Shown here in pieces: positions 1 to 11,208 of a stretch of DNA of 64,000 nt. This DNA comes from Poecilobothrus nobilitatus (Eukaryota > Arthropoda > Insecta > Diptera > Dolichopodidae). Where the stretch lies: the NCBI GenBank assembly GCA_947095535.1, contig OX352772.1:258560492-258624491 (forward strand), in the 5' to 3' direction. The notes under the pieces are model-generated. The model was not told where the DNA came from, searched no databases, and saw only the letters and a list, made by a program, of their open reading frames with translations. How positions within the stretch are numbered: the first letter of the stretch is position 1; each line of letters begins with the position of its first letter. The translations under genes and the position numbers were made by a program.

Positions 1-2076
1 CCATCAAAGAACATAGAAGAGGTCATAAATCGTCTAAAAACTGTGTTGGAGATTGCTGCTAACAATGGCCTTAAAATCAAGTGGAAGAAGTGTCAATTTT
101 TAAAGAGAAATATCGAATATCTAGGATATCAAATCACCAATGGAACCATCTCACAGTCAAAATTGAAATCTAAAGCCGTTTTAAATTTTCCGATACCAAC
201 CACTGCTAAACAGTTACATAGCTTTTTAGGTTTAGCCAATTATTTTCGGAAATTCATACCGAACTTTTCTACGAGAGCTCGACCATTAACCGAATTATTA
301 AAGAAGTCAATTCATTTCAGAATTGGTAATGTTGAATTAGCTGCTATTAACGACTTGAAGGAAGCCCTTACAGGAAAACCCTTTTTAAAAATATTTAAAT
401 ACGGATTTTATACAGAATTGCACTCAGATGCTTCACAATGTGGTATTGGATCACTATTACTGCAAAGGGGTTCAGAAGATAGCCTTTTACATCCGGTGTA
501 TTATTTTAGTAAAAAGACAAACGATGCGGAGAAGAATTATAGTTCATACGAACTGGAAGTACTGTCAATTATCCAATCATTAAAAAAATTTCGTTTCTAC
601 TTACTTGGTCAACATTTTAAAATTGTGACTGATTGCAGAGCATTCGCGTGCACCATGAAGAAAAAAGATTTGACCACTAGGGTTGCCAGATGGGCTTTAA
701 TGCTTGAAGACTTTGATTATGAGATCGAACATAGAATTGGTGCTAAAATGAGGCATGTTGACGCGTTGAGCAGAAATCCTACAATTTTCTGTATTTACGA
801 GCAAAACAGTTTCTTAAAAAATCTACAAGAAGCGCAACGCAATGACGATAGTTTAGCCTCAATCATCGAAATTTTAAAGCAAAAACCATATAAGGATTTT
901 GTTTTAAAAGATAATATTCTTTATAAAAATATAAATAATAATAATTTATTTTTCGTTCCAGAAAAAATGCGAAATCAGATAATCAAAGAGGTCCATGACA
1001 GGGGTAATTTTCATCACAAGAAGATGCAGGATATTATAGAGAAAGATTTTTTTATTGCTGATCTTCGAAGAAGAATTTCGCAGCACATTTCTAATTGTAT
1101 CCGATGCATCCTAGCTGATAGAAAAACTGGAAAAAGCGAATGTCTATTAAACCCAATACCAAAAGGTGACAAACCACTGGAAACCTTCCACATCGATCAT
1201 CTTGGTCCGATGCAAGTGACCAAAAAGAATTACAAATATATTTTTTCGGTGATGGATTCCTTTTCAAAATTTATATGGTTGTTTCCAACAAAAACTGTAA
1301 ACAGTGACGAAGTCATCCAAAAATTTGAAGTCATTGCAGATACATTTGGCTATCTTAGGAGAATAATTACAGACAAAGGAGGAGCATTTATTTCAAATAA
1401 GTTTCAGAAATTTTGTAAAGATCATGACATAACCTTACACTACATAACAGTTGAACTACCTCGTGGAAATGGAAAAATTGAAAGGGCGCATTCCATTGTC
1501 ATCGCAGCTCTCACCAAATTGTCAATGGACGACGCAGATAGATGGTACAATTTTGTTAAGCCAGTTCAACGGGTCATGAACTCAACGTTTCAAAGAGCAA
1601 TTAGAACAACACCATTTAAAGTGCTCACAGGGTGTCAAATGAAGACAGAAAATGATATGAAAATAATTGAAATTATTGAGGAAGAATGTGTAAGATATTT
1701 CGAAGAAGAACGTGATACAATGAGGCAACAAGTCAGGAAAGACATCGAACTAATGCAAGAAGAAAACAAAATCAGCTTTAACAAGAAAAGAAAAGCACCA
1801 TTTAAATATCAAATTGGAGACAAGGTAGCAATTGAAAGAGTACAATTTGGCACAGGGCTCAAAATACGTCCAAAATTCATCGGACCGTACATTGCCATTG
1901 CAACAAAGGAGTTCGACAGGTACAGAGTTAAAAAAGAAGGTGACCATGAAGGACCCGTAACAACAGATAGTGCTGCTGATAAAATGAAGCCATGGTGCAA
2001 TGAAAATAGCGAGTACGAAATATTATCACTCAGTGAAGAACATGAAAATGAAGATAATTTACAATCATACCAATAG
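1..2076 (+). CDS. pol: Ty3/gypsy retrotransposon Pol, C-terminal part (RT end, RNase H, integrase)
   Basis: The frame is open from base 1 to the stop at 2076, so the gene starts before the window. It begins in the RT thumb/connection (FLGLANYFRKFIPNFS near 220-270), then RNase H (HSDASQCGIGSLLLQ at about 421-465, RHVDALSRNP at about 751-780). The integrase follows with an HHCC zinc module (HxxxNxHH about 994-1020, CxxC at 1096-1107) and a catalytic triad: Asp in HIDHLG (about 1189-1206), Asp in TDKGG (about 1372-1386), and Glu in NGKIER, with 35 residues between the second Asp and the Glu (DX35E). A GPY/F-type module (RPKFIGPYI) lies near 1870-1890. In this family the protein copies element RNA into DNA and inserts it. 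All visible catalytic residues are present and there is no internal stop, so this copy is recent or recently active. Gag, protease and the RT active site lie outside the window. Confidence 0.93.
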   Translation, partial: PSKNIEEVINRLKTVLEIAANNGLKIKWKKCQFLKRNIEYLGYQITNGTISQSKLKSKAVLNFPIPTTAKQLHSFLGLANYFRKFIPNFSTRARPLTELLKKSIHFRIGNVELAAINDLKEALTGKPFLKIFKYGFYTELHSDASQCGIGSLLLQRGSEDSLLHPVYYFSKKTNDAEKNYSSYELEVLSIIQSLKKFRFYLLGQHFKIVTDCRAFACTMKKKDLTTRVARWALMLEDFDYEIEHRIGAKMRHVDALSRNPTIFCIYEQNSFLKNLQEAQRNDDSLASIIEILKQKPYKDFVLKDNILYKNINNNNLFFVPEKMRNQIIKEVHDRGNFHHKKMQDIIEKDFFIADLRRRISQHISNCIRCILADRKTGKSECLLNPIPKGDKPLETFHIDHLGPMQVTKKNYKYIFSVMDSFSKFIWLFPTKTVNSDEVIQKFEVIADTFGYLRRIITDKGGAFISNKFQKFCKDHDITLHYITVELPRGNGKIERAHSIVIAALTKLSMDDADRWYNFVKPVQRVMNSTFQRAIRTTPFKVLTGCQMKTENDMKIIEIIEEECVRYFEEERDTMRQQVRKDIELMQEENKISFNKKRKAPFKYQIGDKVAIERVQFGTGLKIRPKFIGPYIAIATKEFDRYRVKKEGDHEGPVTTDSAADKMKPWCNENSEYEILSLSEEHENEDNLQSYQ

Positions 2077-2730
2077 TAGCAAGACTTCAGGGGCTGAAGA
2101 CATTTTCAGGAAAGGCCGTGTGGAATTAAAATAATGGATATCAGCATTAATGTTCGAAAAACTATTTATAACATTTAATCTACAATCTACAACAAAAATC
2201 TACTACAAAATTAACTGAAGAACATTAATTCCATATTAAGCGATTTCCTTTCTTCTTTAGTAAGCCGTGGACGTGGATGGACATAAAACTTAACAAGGTC
2301 GTAATTAAAGATTATTTTGTATATTAATTATTAAATTCCATTAAATTTAACTAATTATATTTTAATAAACTTTGTAACATAATTATATTAATAGAATTAC
2401 CTATATTAAATTTAATTAAATTATATTAAAAGAACTATGTTGAACTATATTGAACTATATTGAATTATATTAAATTTAACTAAATTATATTAAAAGAACC
2501 ATATTGAACTATATTATATGTAACTAAATTATATTGAAAATAATTTCATTTAATTATATGAACATTATACATTTTTGTTTAAATAATTACATATTATGTT
2601 GAAAATATTCCAACAAAAACACAATAAAATATTTTAGAGAAAAGCAATTAACTATTATTATTTAAATCAAAACTACATGTATATCAATATCATATTATAA
2701 ATAAAAATTCTTCAAGCAACCGTTATGTTG
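2077..2730. other. 3' flank of the gypsy element, candidate LTR start, AT-rich degenerate repeats
   Basis: No gene seen. Just after the pol stop is a purine-rich stretch ending AGGAAAGGCCG (about 2100-2116) followed by TGTGGAATTAAAA, the arrangement expected of a polypurine tract and an LTR beginning TG. The LTR end is not identified and the other LTR is outside the window. From about 2385 to 2560 the sequence is a degenerate tandem run of ATATTGAACT / ATATTAAATTTAACTAA words. Confidence 0.45.
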
Positions 2731-3539
2731 TTTATTTATTTACATTTTTTTGTACTACGCATTATATCCTCAACAATTTCAAATTATCGAGTAAAACAAA
2801 ATGCAAAAAATTCGTTAAAGAAATTTGTTAGAAAATTTGAAAAAATCAAGTAACATCAAGAATCAAATTTTCAAAAAAATCAAGTAACATTAAAAAATCA
2901 AGTATCAAGTTATAAAGTAACCCTATATTATTAAAAAAAGTTGTTAACAGAAATAAGAGTATAATGTTGAAACTTTAATTTTTGTGTATTACTTCAAAAA
3001 AATTTTTACATGTGTTCAAGTTACAGGTGTTTAAAAATAGGAAATTTTCAGTTTTTGACCCCTTACAGCTCCTAAACGGGAAGTGATACAAAAAAAATTT
3101 CTTATATAATATAAGATACTTATATAATATAAATACTTATTTTCAAAGATCTAACTTCTGTCAAATTTTCCAACTTAAACCGTTCAGAAGATAGAAGGGT
3201 TAAAGGATTTTGCAAAATTTGTGTTTCGCATAACGGTAAAGTAAGACACCGTATGCCACAAATATATATTTATTGTATATACTTTTAAAGTTAATAAAAG
3301 TAGTAATCGTTTGGCGTTTTTAAAATGAAGATATACCTTACACAACTTGTGCTATAACAATTTAAATATAGAGCTTTTTTGAACCTTTGGGGAGCGGGCG
3401 GACGGACGGACATGGATCAAAAGTCTTAGAATTTTTTTCTGATCCGATCCATACCTTTGAAGGTATATCTAGCTCGCTTATTTCGAGGTGTTACAAACGG
3501 AGGAGTAATTTTGTTATACCCGATCCTATCGTACGGGTA
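2731..3539. mobile_element. Truncated dispersed repeat with TCGTACGGGTA right end
   Basis: Non-coding. It shares long diverged similarity with 29710-30741 and with 36720-37400 (landmarks: TTTTTGTACTACGCATTAT, AAATTATCGAGTAAAA, a CGGACGGACGGACA run, TTTCGAGGTGTTACAAACGG). It ends with TCGTACGGGTA at 3529-3539, the reverse complement of TACCCGTACGA found at the left end of the longer copy at 29330. The left end is missing here, so this is a 5'-truncated copy. No protein is encoded, suggesting a non-autonomous element. Confidence 0.6.
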
Positions 3540-3586
3540 TAAAAAAACGTAAATTTCTAAATTTTGACGAAATTGATAGAAAATTT

Positions 3587-3630
3587 GACGAATTTGATTT
3601 TGAAAATTTGGACGAATTTGATTTTGAAAA
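3587..3630. repeat. Short direct duplication
   Basis: GACGAATTTGATTTTGAAAA occurs at 3587-3606 and again at 3611-3630, immediately before the LINE fragment. It is probably a slippage product. Confidence 0.7.
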
Positions 3631-3636
3631 AAGACA

Positions 3637-4436
3637 ATGTACAATACTCCGCTAACGGATCATCAGATGATTCATGTTAGTACTAATCTAAGACCAGGTA
3701 GAGAACAATATACTTCATTAAAAACAATTTTAGATTACAATAATATATCAATCAATAGGTTTTGGTCAAACATAAAATTACAGAACACCAACTTTGACGA
3801 ATTTGTTGACGCTTTGTCTTTGTTAATAAAAGAACATACAAAAGTAATTCCGGCAAAAAGCAACAAAAAACAACATGAGTGGATGACTCTTGACATTTTA
3901 AAAACTATAAAAATAAAAGAAAAACTACCCTTATACCTACTCCTCGTATCGTTTTTTAAATAAAAGAAAAACTACCCTTACGATACGAAAACTAAAGATT
4001 TATATGAAAGATACAAAAAAATGGTAGACGATCTAGTTATGCAGGCAAAAAAAAATTATTGTAACCAAACTATTTCTAATAACCCTAGTGACGGTAAAAA
4101 ACTATGGACTCTTTCCAAAAAATTAATCTACAATAAAAGCGAATCTAAAACTAGTTAATATATAAAGGCCATTGTGCAATATAATAACATAATTGAAAAT
4201 CCAGAACAAATAATAAACTCTCTTAAACCTGCATCCGAGACTGGATACGATGGTATTTCAGAAAAATTTGTAAAAATATTCGCAACCCAACTGTGTCCAA
4301 TCTTAACACACTATATCAATATATCGTTTCTTTCATCAACTTTTCCCACGTCACTTAAGACTGCGATCGTAACTCCAATCTATAAAGATGGTAGCGTAAC
4401 CGATGCAACAAATTATCGACCGATTTCAGTCTAAAG
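3637..4436 (+). pseudogene. LINE ORF2, upstream half (endonuclease tail to start of RT)
   Basis: A degraded non-LTR retrotransposon frame. It opens with TDHQMIHVS, resembling the last SDH-type motif of an APE endonuclease, then a linker region with frameshifts (about 3960-4160). The start of the reverse transcriptase follows: ETGYDGIS near 4230-4260, IVTPIYKDG near 4369-4395 and NYRPISV near 4411-4431. The frame then meets TAA at 4432-4434, three bases before the Polinton target-site duplication. The continuation (FSKIFEKIIKNRI) resumes at 27634, so both parts are one LINE gene interrupted by the 23 kb insertion. The TAA lies in LINE sequence rather than Polinton sequence, so it does not result from the insertion. 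Confidence 0.85.
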
Positions 4437-4442
4437 TACTTT
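4437..4442. repeat. Left target-site duplication of the Polinton (TACTTT)
   Basis: TACTTT lies directly before the AG that starts the left terminal inverted repeat and is repeated at 27628-27633 directly after the right one. Six bases is the duplication length known for Polinton/Maverick integrases. Removing the element and one copy restores the host LINE reading frame. Confidence 0.85.
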
Positions 4443-4925
4443 AGTAGATAGGTAGGCACTTGGGCCAGACAGGTCAGTAGGTCAAGGTCACCAGGAAGTA
4501 GGTCAAGGTCACCCGGAAGTAGTCAAGGTTACCCGGAAGTAGGTCAAACCGTAATTAAGTCAGGCAGGAGTAGGTTAATGTCATAAAAATAGGAAAATAG
4601 GTCAGACAGGCGGCGGCCGCCAGACAAGTCTAGTTGTTTATAAAGATTGTATACTTGTTTTAAGTAATAGGTAAACATGGAAATAGTAAGAAAAAATTGC
4701 TTTTTATTTTTGCTTGCAATTTTGAGATGTTTTTGCTTGCATTTTTGATATTTTTGCATTTATTTCTTGTTTTCTTTTCTTTCGTTTTTTTTATGTCAAG
4801 TATTTAAAGAAGAGGAAGAAAAAACCATTAATTAATTGTTATGTAAGAATGTTGAAAAAAAATATCTACTGTGGTACATGTTTACTTATTGATGTATACC
4901 TGCCTTAAGTAATAGGCGCATATTA
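4443..4925. repeat. Left terminal inverted repeat of the Polinton
   Basis: Aligns as an imperfect inverted copy of 27121-27627. The outer part contains a tandem run of AGGTCAAGGTCACC(A/C)GG-type units (about 4480-4550). The inner part shares GGTAAACATGGAAATAGTAAG and ends near AATAGGCGCATAT. It has fewer GGTCAAGGT units than the right end, plus an extra CGGCCGCCAGACAAGTC stretch. Confidence 0.9.
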
Positions 4926-5290
4926 AAACAATAAGAAAAAATGCTTTATAAAATTTAAAGAGAAAAATGAAAACAGAACAAAATAAGTGTAACTACATTT
5001 CTTTAAAATTTTGCAACTATTTTTAAAAATTAAAAGAAAAAGTGAAAATTGGTTTTTTAAATTTTACATAAAGATTCAACCTTGACAAAATTGATGCAAT
5101 TTTGAGAAGAATTTATTTCTTGTTGTTTTCTTTTTTTTTCTATAAAGTATTTAAAGAAGAGGAAAGAAAACATTGCTAGTATAACCGTATAAGATGTTAT
5201 TATTATGTAAGAATGTTGGAAAACAAGAAAAAGAATAAAAAGCGATTCAAAATAAGTTAATTGCTGTGATACTTATAGTGGTACATAGTA
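4756..5290. repeat. Subterminal direct repeat in the left arm
   Basis: The block at about 4756-4882 (TATTTCTTGTTTTCTTTT, then AGTATTTAAAGAAGAGGAA, TATGTAAGAATGTTG and GTGGTACAT) recurs in the same order at about 5106-5290 with spacing changes. The part of the inverted repeat nearest the genes has therefore been duplicated inward. The rest of the stretch up to 5480 is AT-rich with no gene seen. Confidence 0.6.
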
Positions 5291-5489
5291 GTGTAAAAAT
5301 AAAAAAAAATAAAACAGATTTGTTTATATGTTTGAAATGATTTTTTCAAATAACAAGCAAGACATTATGTATAAATTGTGTAAAAAGTTAAAAAATGGTT
5401 AATAGAATGAAAATTCTAAGATTGGAAACATTCGCGGTCGGTTATTTATAAATAAAAAAAATCTAAAATAAAAAAATAAAAAATGAATA

Positions 5490-8400
5490 CAGTTCACGAT
5501 AAAATCAGTGAATGTAAAACGATTCAACATTTTTGGAAAAAAATTGGAGTTTATAATAAATCCAGTACTAGACAACAAAGATCCAATAGATTGGATTAAA
5601 ACCGGTATTGAAGAATTATTCAGCAATTTAATTGAAAATGTTGACCCTGGTGACAAAATTGGTGTCACTTTTGGATGCCAAAGTTTTCATGAACGTGGTC
5701 CAGCCTGGATCAATTGTAAAGAATCAAAAGACCTTGACATTTCGGAAATTTGGGAAGTTATTTCAAAAATTTTCCAAAGCAACTCCGAAGGATTATCTAC
5801 AGATACGTTCTGTATAAATGTTACATATGTACGACTTCCAGCGGGAAGAGGTAGAGGAAAAAGATACAACAATTTTGAAGAAGAATGTAATAAAAGAAGA
5901 GGTATAATTTCAATTAAAAACAAAGATAATCTATGCTTACCGCGCGTTAATTGTTGCTATCTCATTCATAGAAAAATCTGTTGACTATTGTAAAATGCGA
6001 AAGATGTAGGTCAACTTCAATTGAAAGCAGCGTTACAACTAACTAGAAATTCAAATGTAGGCATTCCAGCAAAAGATGCTAGTATCAGTGAGCTGAAAAA
6101 ATTTCAACTGTACCTCTCTAAATATCAAATTGTAGTTTTTCATTTCAGAGGAAAAGGAAAATCGATTATTTTTCAAGGTGAAGAAGATAAGGAAAAAAGA
6201 TTGAATTTGATATACGATGAAGGTCCCTTCAATGTAATTACATCATTAACAGCAGCATTTAGTTATGATTACTTTTGCCAAACATGTAATGTGCCGTATA
6301 ACAATAGATTGTCTCACAGATGTAAACAGTCGTGTTTCTTTTGTAAATCATCTCCAGCATGTGACGCAAATTTTCCAAATATTAAATGTGATGTATGCAA
6401 TCGAAGTTTTAAAGGGCAAACTTGTATTGATAATCATAAAGCAACATTATCTATAAATAAAAAATCTATTTGCACTCTAATAAATTCCTGTACAAAATGC
6501 TTCAAAGTATACAGAGCTGATGTAAATCATATATGCTATGAACATTTGTGTAAAAACAGTACAAATGTTGCAATACAAATGTTGCTTCAGATCACCAATG
6601 CTTTATTACACCATGTAAAGAATTAGCTGAACTTAAGAATACATTATATATTTTCTCCGATCTCCAAACAACTCAAGATGATATCATCGAGGAGAAACTG
6701 CATGAAGGTGTTGCAATAGGGGATATAATTGAACATCAGCCTGATTTATGCATTTTTGAACAACACTGCACGCATTGTATATTATCTAATGTTGAAAAAT
6801 GCAATTTTTGTGGAATTCGACAACATGTGTTAAAACAAAATCCAATACAAATGTTTTTAGAATATATACTCAACCAAAGAAAAATATTTGATAAAGTTGT
6901 AGTTATTGCACATAATGGACAAGCATTTGATAATCAATTTTTATTAAACTATATCTTAGAAAAAACCATCAACAAACCAAAACTAATAATGAGGGAAACA
7001 AACATAATTTTAATGCTGTTAGATAACGTGAAATTTATTGATTCATTAAACTATTTTCCAATACCGTTATCTAGTTTACCGAAAGGGTTTGATTTAGACA
7101 TAAATTTGAAAAAAGGATATTTTCCTCATATGTTTAATCGTAAAAACAATATAAAATATAATGGAAAGTTACCCGATAGTAAATATTACTGTTATAATTC
7201 AATGAGTGCATCGGAAAAATAACAATTCTTGAATGCTATGAAGAAAATAAAAACAAGTCTTTTTACCTCCAAAATGAACTTGTAGAATGTTGTATGAATG
7301 ACGTAAAAATTTTGACAGTAACCTGTTTTAAATTCAGACAACTATTTTTGGAAGAATATAAGGTTGAGCCATTTTTAGAGGCCACAACAATTGCTTCAGC
7401 GTGTAATTTGGTTTTTAGAAGGAATTTTTAAAACCGTATACAATTGGATTTATACCTCAACAAGGATATCGCTTATCAAACAACCAGTCAATCATTGGCA
7501 TAAAATAGTTAATGTGGGAAGAAAAACAAAGAAAAATAAGAATTCAGCATAGTGGTAATGGAAAAGAAAAAGTTATTTTTGGTCTTCGTGTTGACGGATA
7601 TTGTACAGACCCAAAACAAATATTTGAGTTTTATGGCTGTTATTACCATGGCCATCCAAAATGTTTCAAAAATAATAATGATAAAAAATATGAAACACGT
7701 TATGAGGCTACATTATCCAAAGTCAATAAATTACGATATTTAGGTTATCAAGTAATTGATAAATGGGAGTGTGAATTTCGAAACGAAAAGACATCAAAAG
7801 AATACGAAACATTTTTCTCAAAATTGGAGAACGAAAGTTTGATACCACTAAAACCACCTGACGCGTTTTATGGCGGTAGAACAGGAAACACAAGAACATA
7901 TTATAAATGTGCACCTGGTGAGAAAATAATGTATATAGATATATGCTCACTATATCCTAGGGTGTATAAATACGGAAAAATTCCAGTGCGTCATCCAAAA
8001 GTTCATGTTGGACAAATTGAGTGCAATAAATTAAATTTAAATGGTTTAATAAAGGCAATGATACTTCCTCCAGAAAAACTCTACCACCCGGTTTTGCCTA
8101 TAAATGAAAATAATAAGCTAATGTTTTCCTGCTGTCAAACATGTAGCTTGGAAATGAATAATGATGACTGCTCTCATGACAACCGTAGTAGGTCAATTTT
8201 AGGAACATGGGTTATAGATGAAGTAAGAGAAGTAGTTAAACAGGGATACAAAATTGTGCAAATATACCAGGTATGGGAGTATACTGTTAAACAATTTAAT
8301 CCCCTTACATCACAACAAGGAATTTTCACTGAAATGATGAACAAGTTCCTTAAAATTAAACAAGAAGTTTCTGGGTGGCCTAGCTTTTGTAGAACACCAA

Positions 8401-9236
8401 AGGATAAGTGCAAATATTTAGAAAAATTTTCCAAAGTGAAAGGCATTAATTTACAGTTTAAGGAAATAGAAAAAAATCCTGGACTTAGATCATTAGCTAA
8501 ATTAATGTTAAACTCTTTCTGGAGTAAATTTGGGCAGAGAGAAAATCAATCAAAAACAGAAATCATAAATGAGCCTTATGAATTATTTACTCTTCTTACT
8601 GATCCTGTCAAGAATGTATATCAAATAACTCCAATAAACAAAAAAACAGTTTTGGTAAATTGGGAATATAAAGAAGAAACAGCTGAAACATTATTAACAG
8701 TTAACGTTTATATAACAGCTTACACTACCACACAAGCTCGTTTAAAATTGTATTCTTATTTAAACAATTTAAAAGAACGAGTTTTGTATTACGATACTGA
8801 TTCAATAATATATGTAGCACGTGAAGGAGAATATAATCTTCCAACAGGAGTTTTCATAGCAGATATGACAGATGAGCTTGAAGAATATGGAATAGGAAGT
8901 TACATTACAGGATTTGCCAGTGGGGGGGCAAAGAACTATGCATACAAAATATATAGTACCAACTCCAAATGTGGAAAAACTGTTTGCAAAGTCAAAGGTA
9001 TTCGTTTAAATTATAACGCTTCACAAGAAATAAATTTTGGCTCTATGAAACAATTAGTTAAAAAATTAAACAATTTTCAACAAATAAATATAACATTTCC
9101 TAGTATTCGTCGAACATACGATTACAGAGTCATCACTGTTCCTGAAAGAAAAACATATCGAATAAATTCCAGAAAACGAGTTTTTGCAAATGATTATACT
9201 TCAGTTCCTTATGGCTTCAAAGAGAAAAAAATTTAA
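5490..9236 (+). pseudogene. polB: Protein-primed DNA polymerase B of the Polinton, broken
   Basis: Replicative polymerase of the element. An N-terminal region (5490-5984, with KRRGIISIKNKDNLCL) and a Cys/His-rich zinc region (6260-6600) precede the 3'-5' exonuclease: FSDLQTTQD at about 6653-6679, IAHNGQAFDNQF near 6905-6940, and a CCMNDVKIL motif near 7290-7315. The palm follows: motif A DICSLYP (7938-7958), motif B KLMLNSFWSKFG (8499-8534), motif C YDTDS (8790-8804). Frameshifts lie near 5985, 6610 and 7220-7430, with TAG at 7506-7508. The stretch 7512-9236 is open for 574 codons and keeps the polymerase residues. In exo motif I the expected Asp-x-Glu reads Asp-Leu-Gln. No convincing ATG in the right frame was found at the 5' end; the frame runs up from about 5490. 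Confidence 0.92.
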
Positions 9237-9422
9237 AAATTATTGTTAATATATTGTAAAAATTTTGTATTTTAAACTATTAAATTAGAGTATTGAAAAA
9301 AAAAAAATCTTTTAATTTTACCGTTTTTAATTTTAATTCATAATATAGTCGAAAATTTATTTACATAATATATATATATATATTATTCAAATTCACAGTT
9401 GCAGTTTAACTTTTCAATAATA
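9237..9422. other. Short AT-rich spacer between polymerase and integrase
   Basis: Contains AATAAA-like words, an A-run at 9297-9307 and a (TA)n run at about 9367-9383; no gene seen. Confidence 0.5.
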
Positions 9423-10332
9423 ATGTCAAAAGCACAAATAGTATCTGACATTCATCGTCCAGTTAGACGTGGATTTCGAAGACGAAAAATATCTCAAAGA
9501 GGGTTAAATGATACATGGCAAATTGATCTTGTAGATATGTCGGCCTATCAAAAAGTGAATAATGGATACAAGTTCCTCTTAACTGTTATCGATATATTTT
9601 CAAAATATGCATATGCGGAAAAAGTTAAATCAAAGGCAGCAGATGAATGGAAAGGATTTTTAAAAGAGAAGCGAAGTCTCCAAAAAATATTCATTCTGAT
9701 CAGGGAAAAGAATTTTTCAACAAAAAATTCCAAAATTTAATGAAAATCTATAAAATAAATCACTATCATATTTATTCAGAAATGAAGGCTAGTGTTTGTG
9801 AAAGGTTTAACAGAACATTAAAATCAATTATGTGGAAACAGTTTAGTTTACAAGAAAATTTTAAATGGATTGAACTTTTACCAAAACTAATTGAAAAATA
9901 TAATAACACAAAACATAGTACAATTAAGTTAAAACCAAATCAAGTAACATCACAAAATGAAAAACAAATTCTTCGTTCAATTTACAATTACCGTAAAATA
10001 TTTAATAAGGGAAAATTTAATGTTGGTGATTTTGTTAGAATTGCTAGGTCTAAAGGTTTAAAATAGCTTTCAAAAACAAGACAGACCCGATTACATATAC
10101 TTTAAAAGATTATAAAAATAAATTAGTTTATGGTGGCTTCTATGAACAGGAATTAACTAGTTTCAAAAACCCCAATCCTTGTTTAATTGAAAAAATTTTA
10201 AAACGAAAAGGCAATAAAGTATATGTAAAATATTTAGGCTTTGATAATAGTCATAATCAATGGTTAAGTAAATATAATATTCTTATATATAATATTAGAA
10301 AATATTTTTATTATACTAATAAAAATAAATAA
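9423..10332 (+). pseudogene. int: Polinton integrase with C-terminal chromodomain, frameshifted
   Basis: Retroviral-type integrase expected to insert the linear element. It starts MSKAQIVSDI at 9423. The catalytic triad is visible: Asp in WQIDLVDM (9525-9527), Asp in HSDQGKEFF (9698-9700), Glu in SVCERFNRTLK (9800-9802), with 33 residues between the last two, the spacing I expect for Maverick integrases. A frameshift near 9650-9660 separates the first Asp from the other two, apparently with a few codons lost. A second break at 10064-10078 (TAG, missing codons, frame change) precedes a chromodomain-like tail, KRKGNKVYVKYLGF to QWLSKYNI (about 10204-10290), ending TAA 10330-10332. The part from 9762 onward is also present in two further tandem copies. 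Confidence 0.92.
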
Positions 10333-10681
10333 TTTAGGAATAGGTAAATAAAAAATAATATTCTTTCATAAAAAAGTATAATTAGAATTTATGTAAAAGA
10401 TCTTTTCTTAACTTTAGAACACTGTTAAATGCAACAATGTTCTAAAAAATGCTATTTAAAAAAATTATAGTTTTATTATAATCAATTAGAATTTATTACA
10501 TTAATAAACAACAGACTTTACAACTTTTGGTTTTTAACTAGTTTTTTTAAGAATTTTGATTTCTAAACAATGATAATACAATTATTTAGAAGAAAAATTT
10601 AGTATAAATAAAGTGTGATCTTTCTTAAGATATATCAATTCAAAGAAAGAGCTCAACATAATAATACAACAAGAAAGCAAA
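10333..10681. promoter_or_regulatory. Spacer with TATA-like promoter before the poly-Q gene
   Basis: Between integrase tail and poly-Q gene. TATAAATA at 10603-10610 sits 72 bases before the ATG at 10682, a plausible TATA box. Unit 2 keeps it (15686-15693); unit 3 reads TGTAAATA at the same place (about 20983). The rest is AT-rich without features. Confidence 0.4.
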
Positions 10682-11101
10682 ATGGAAAACACAGCAGAGA
10701 TTTTTGCCTACGCTCAACAAATAGAGCCAACGCAGGAGTTGGCTCCAATTAAAAGAAAGAGAATAAGAAGTCAGCAAGAATCGCAGACATATCAACAACA
10801 ACATCATTACCATCATCATCAACAACAACAGCAACAACATCAACAATTTCAACAACAACAAGAAGAAATCATTCTTCTTCAAGAAGAAGAACCACCAGCT
10901 AAAAAAAGCTTCAAAGAAGCTTTTAATAAGAAAAATATAGAAACTAGAAAGAGTTTCTTAAAAATAAACGATATGGAGCAAGATGCTCTATATCATATAT
11001 TAAATGTAAAGCAAATTAAGACCATTTATGGTCTTAAGTGGGTCTTTGAGACCCGCAATTTAATTATAGAAGAGACCCGCAATAGAATTCTGATTTTGTA
11101 A
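10682..11101 (+). CDS. Poly-Q/His Polinton protein, possible nucleic-acid-binding, copy 1
   Basis: 139 residues from a clear ATG. Residues 1-37 include a basic KRKRIRSQ patch; about 38-65 is a Gln/His tract encoded by CAA/CAG/CAT repeats; then an acidic EEIILLQEEEPP stretch and a basic region. A short conserved-looking block, MEQDALYHILNVKQIKTIYGLKWVFE, is reminiscent of OB-fold-like segments (LYxI...K.IKT.YG) in ssDNA-binding-type proteins; this is an impression, not an identification. In another frame coding-like sequence (SIVDISESFGKIYANYQ) continues to a stop at 11206-11208, so the gene is probably frameshifted near 11090. In copies 1 and 2 an 8-codon segment (ETRN...) is duplicated relative to copy 3. 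Confidence 0.6.
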   Translation: MENTAEIFAYAQQIEPTQELAPIKRKRIRSQQESQTYQQQHHYHHHQQQQQQHQQFQQQQEEIILLQEEEPPAKKSFKEAFNKKNIETRKSFLKINDMEQDALYHILNVKQIKTIYGLKWVFETRNLIIEETRNRILIL

Positions 11102-11208
11102 AAGAAATAAAAGAAAAAGAACATTTTGTATATAAAGATAAAAATTTAAATTTAAGTATTGTAGATATATCTGAGTCTTTTGGTAAAATATATGCAAATT
11201 ACCAATAA

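Noticed and set aside
1750..2000. Minus-strand open frames inside the gypsy integrase
   Set aside because: Shadows of the clear plus-strand coding frame; no ATG-linked motif.
10640..10882. Minus-strand Leu/Met-rich open frame resembling a membrane protein (also in the other tandem copies)
   Set aside because: It is the antisense of the CAA/CAG/CAT tract of the poly-Q gene.
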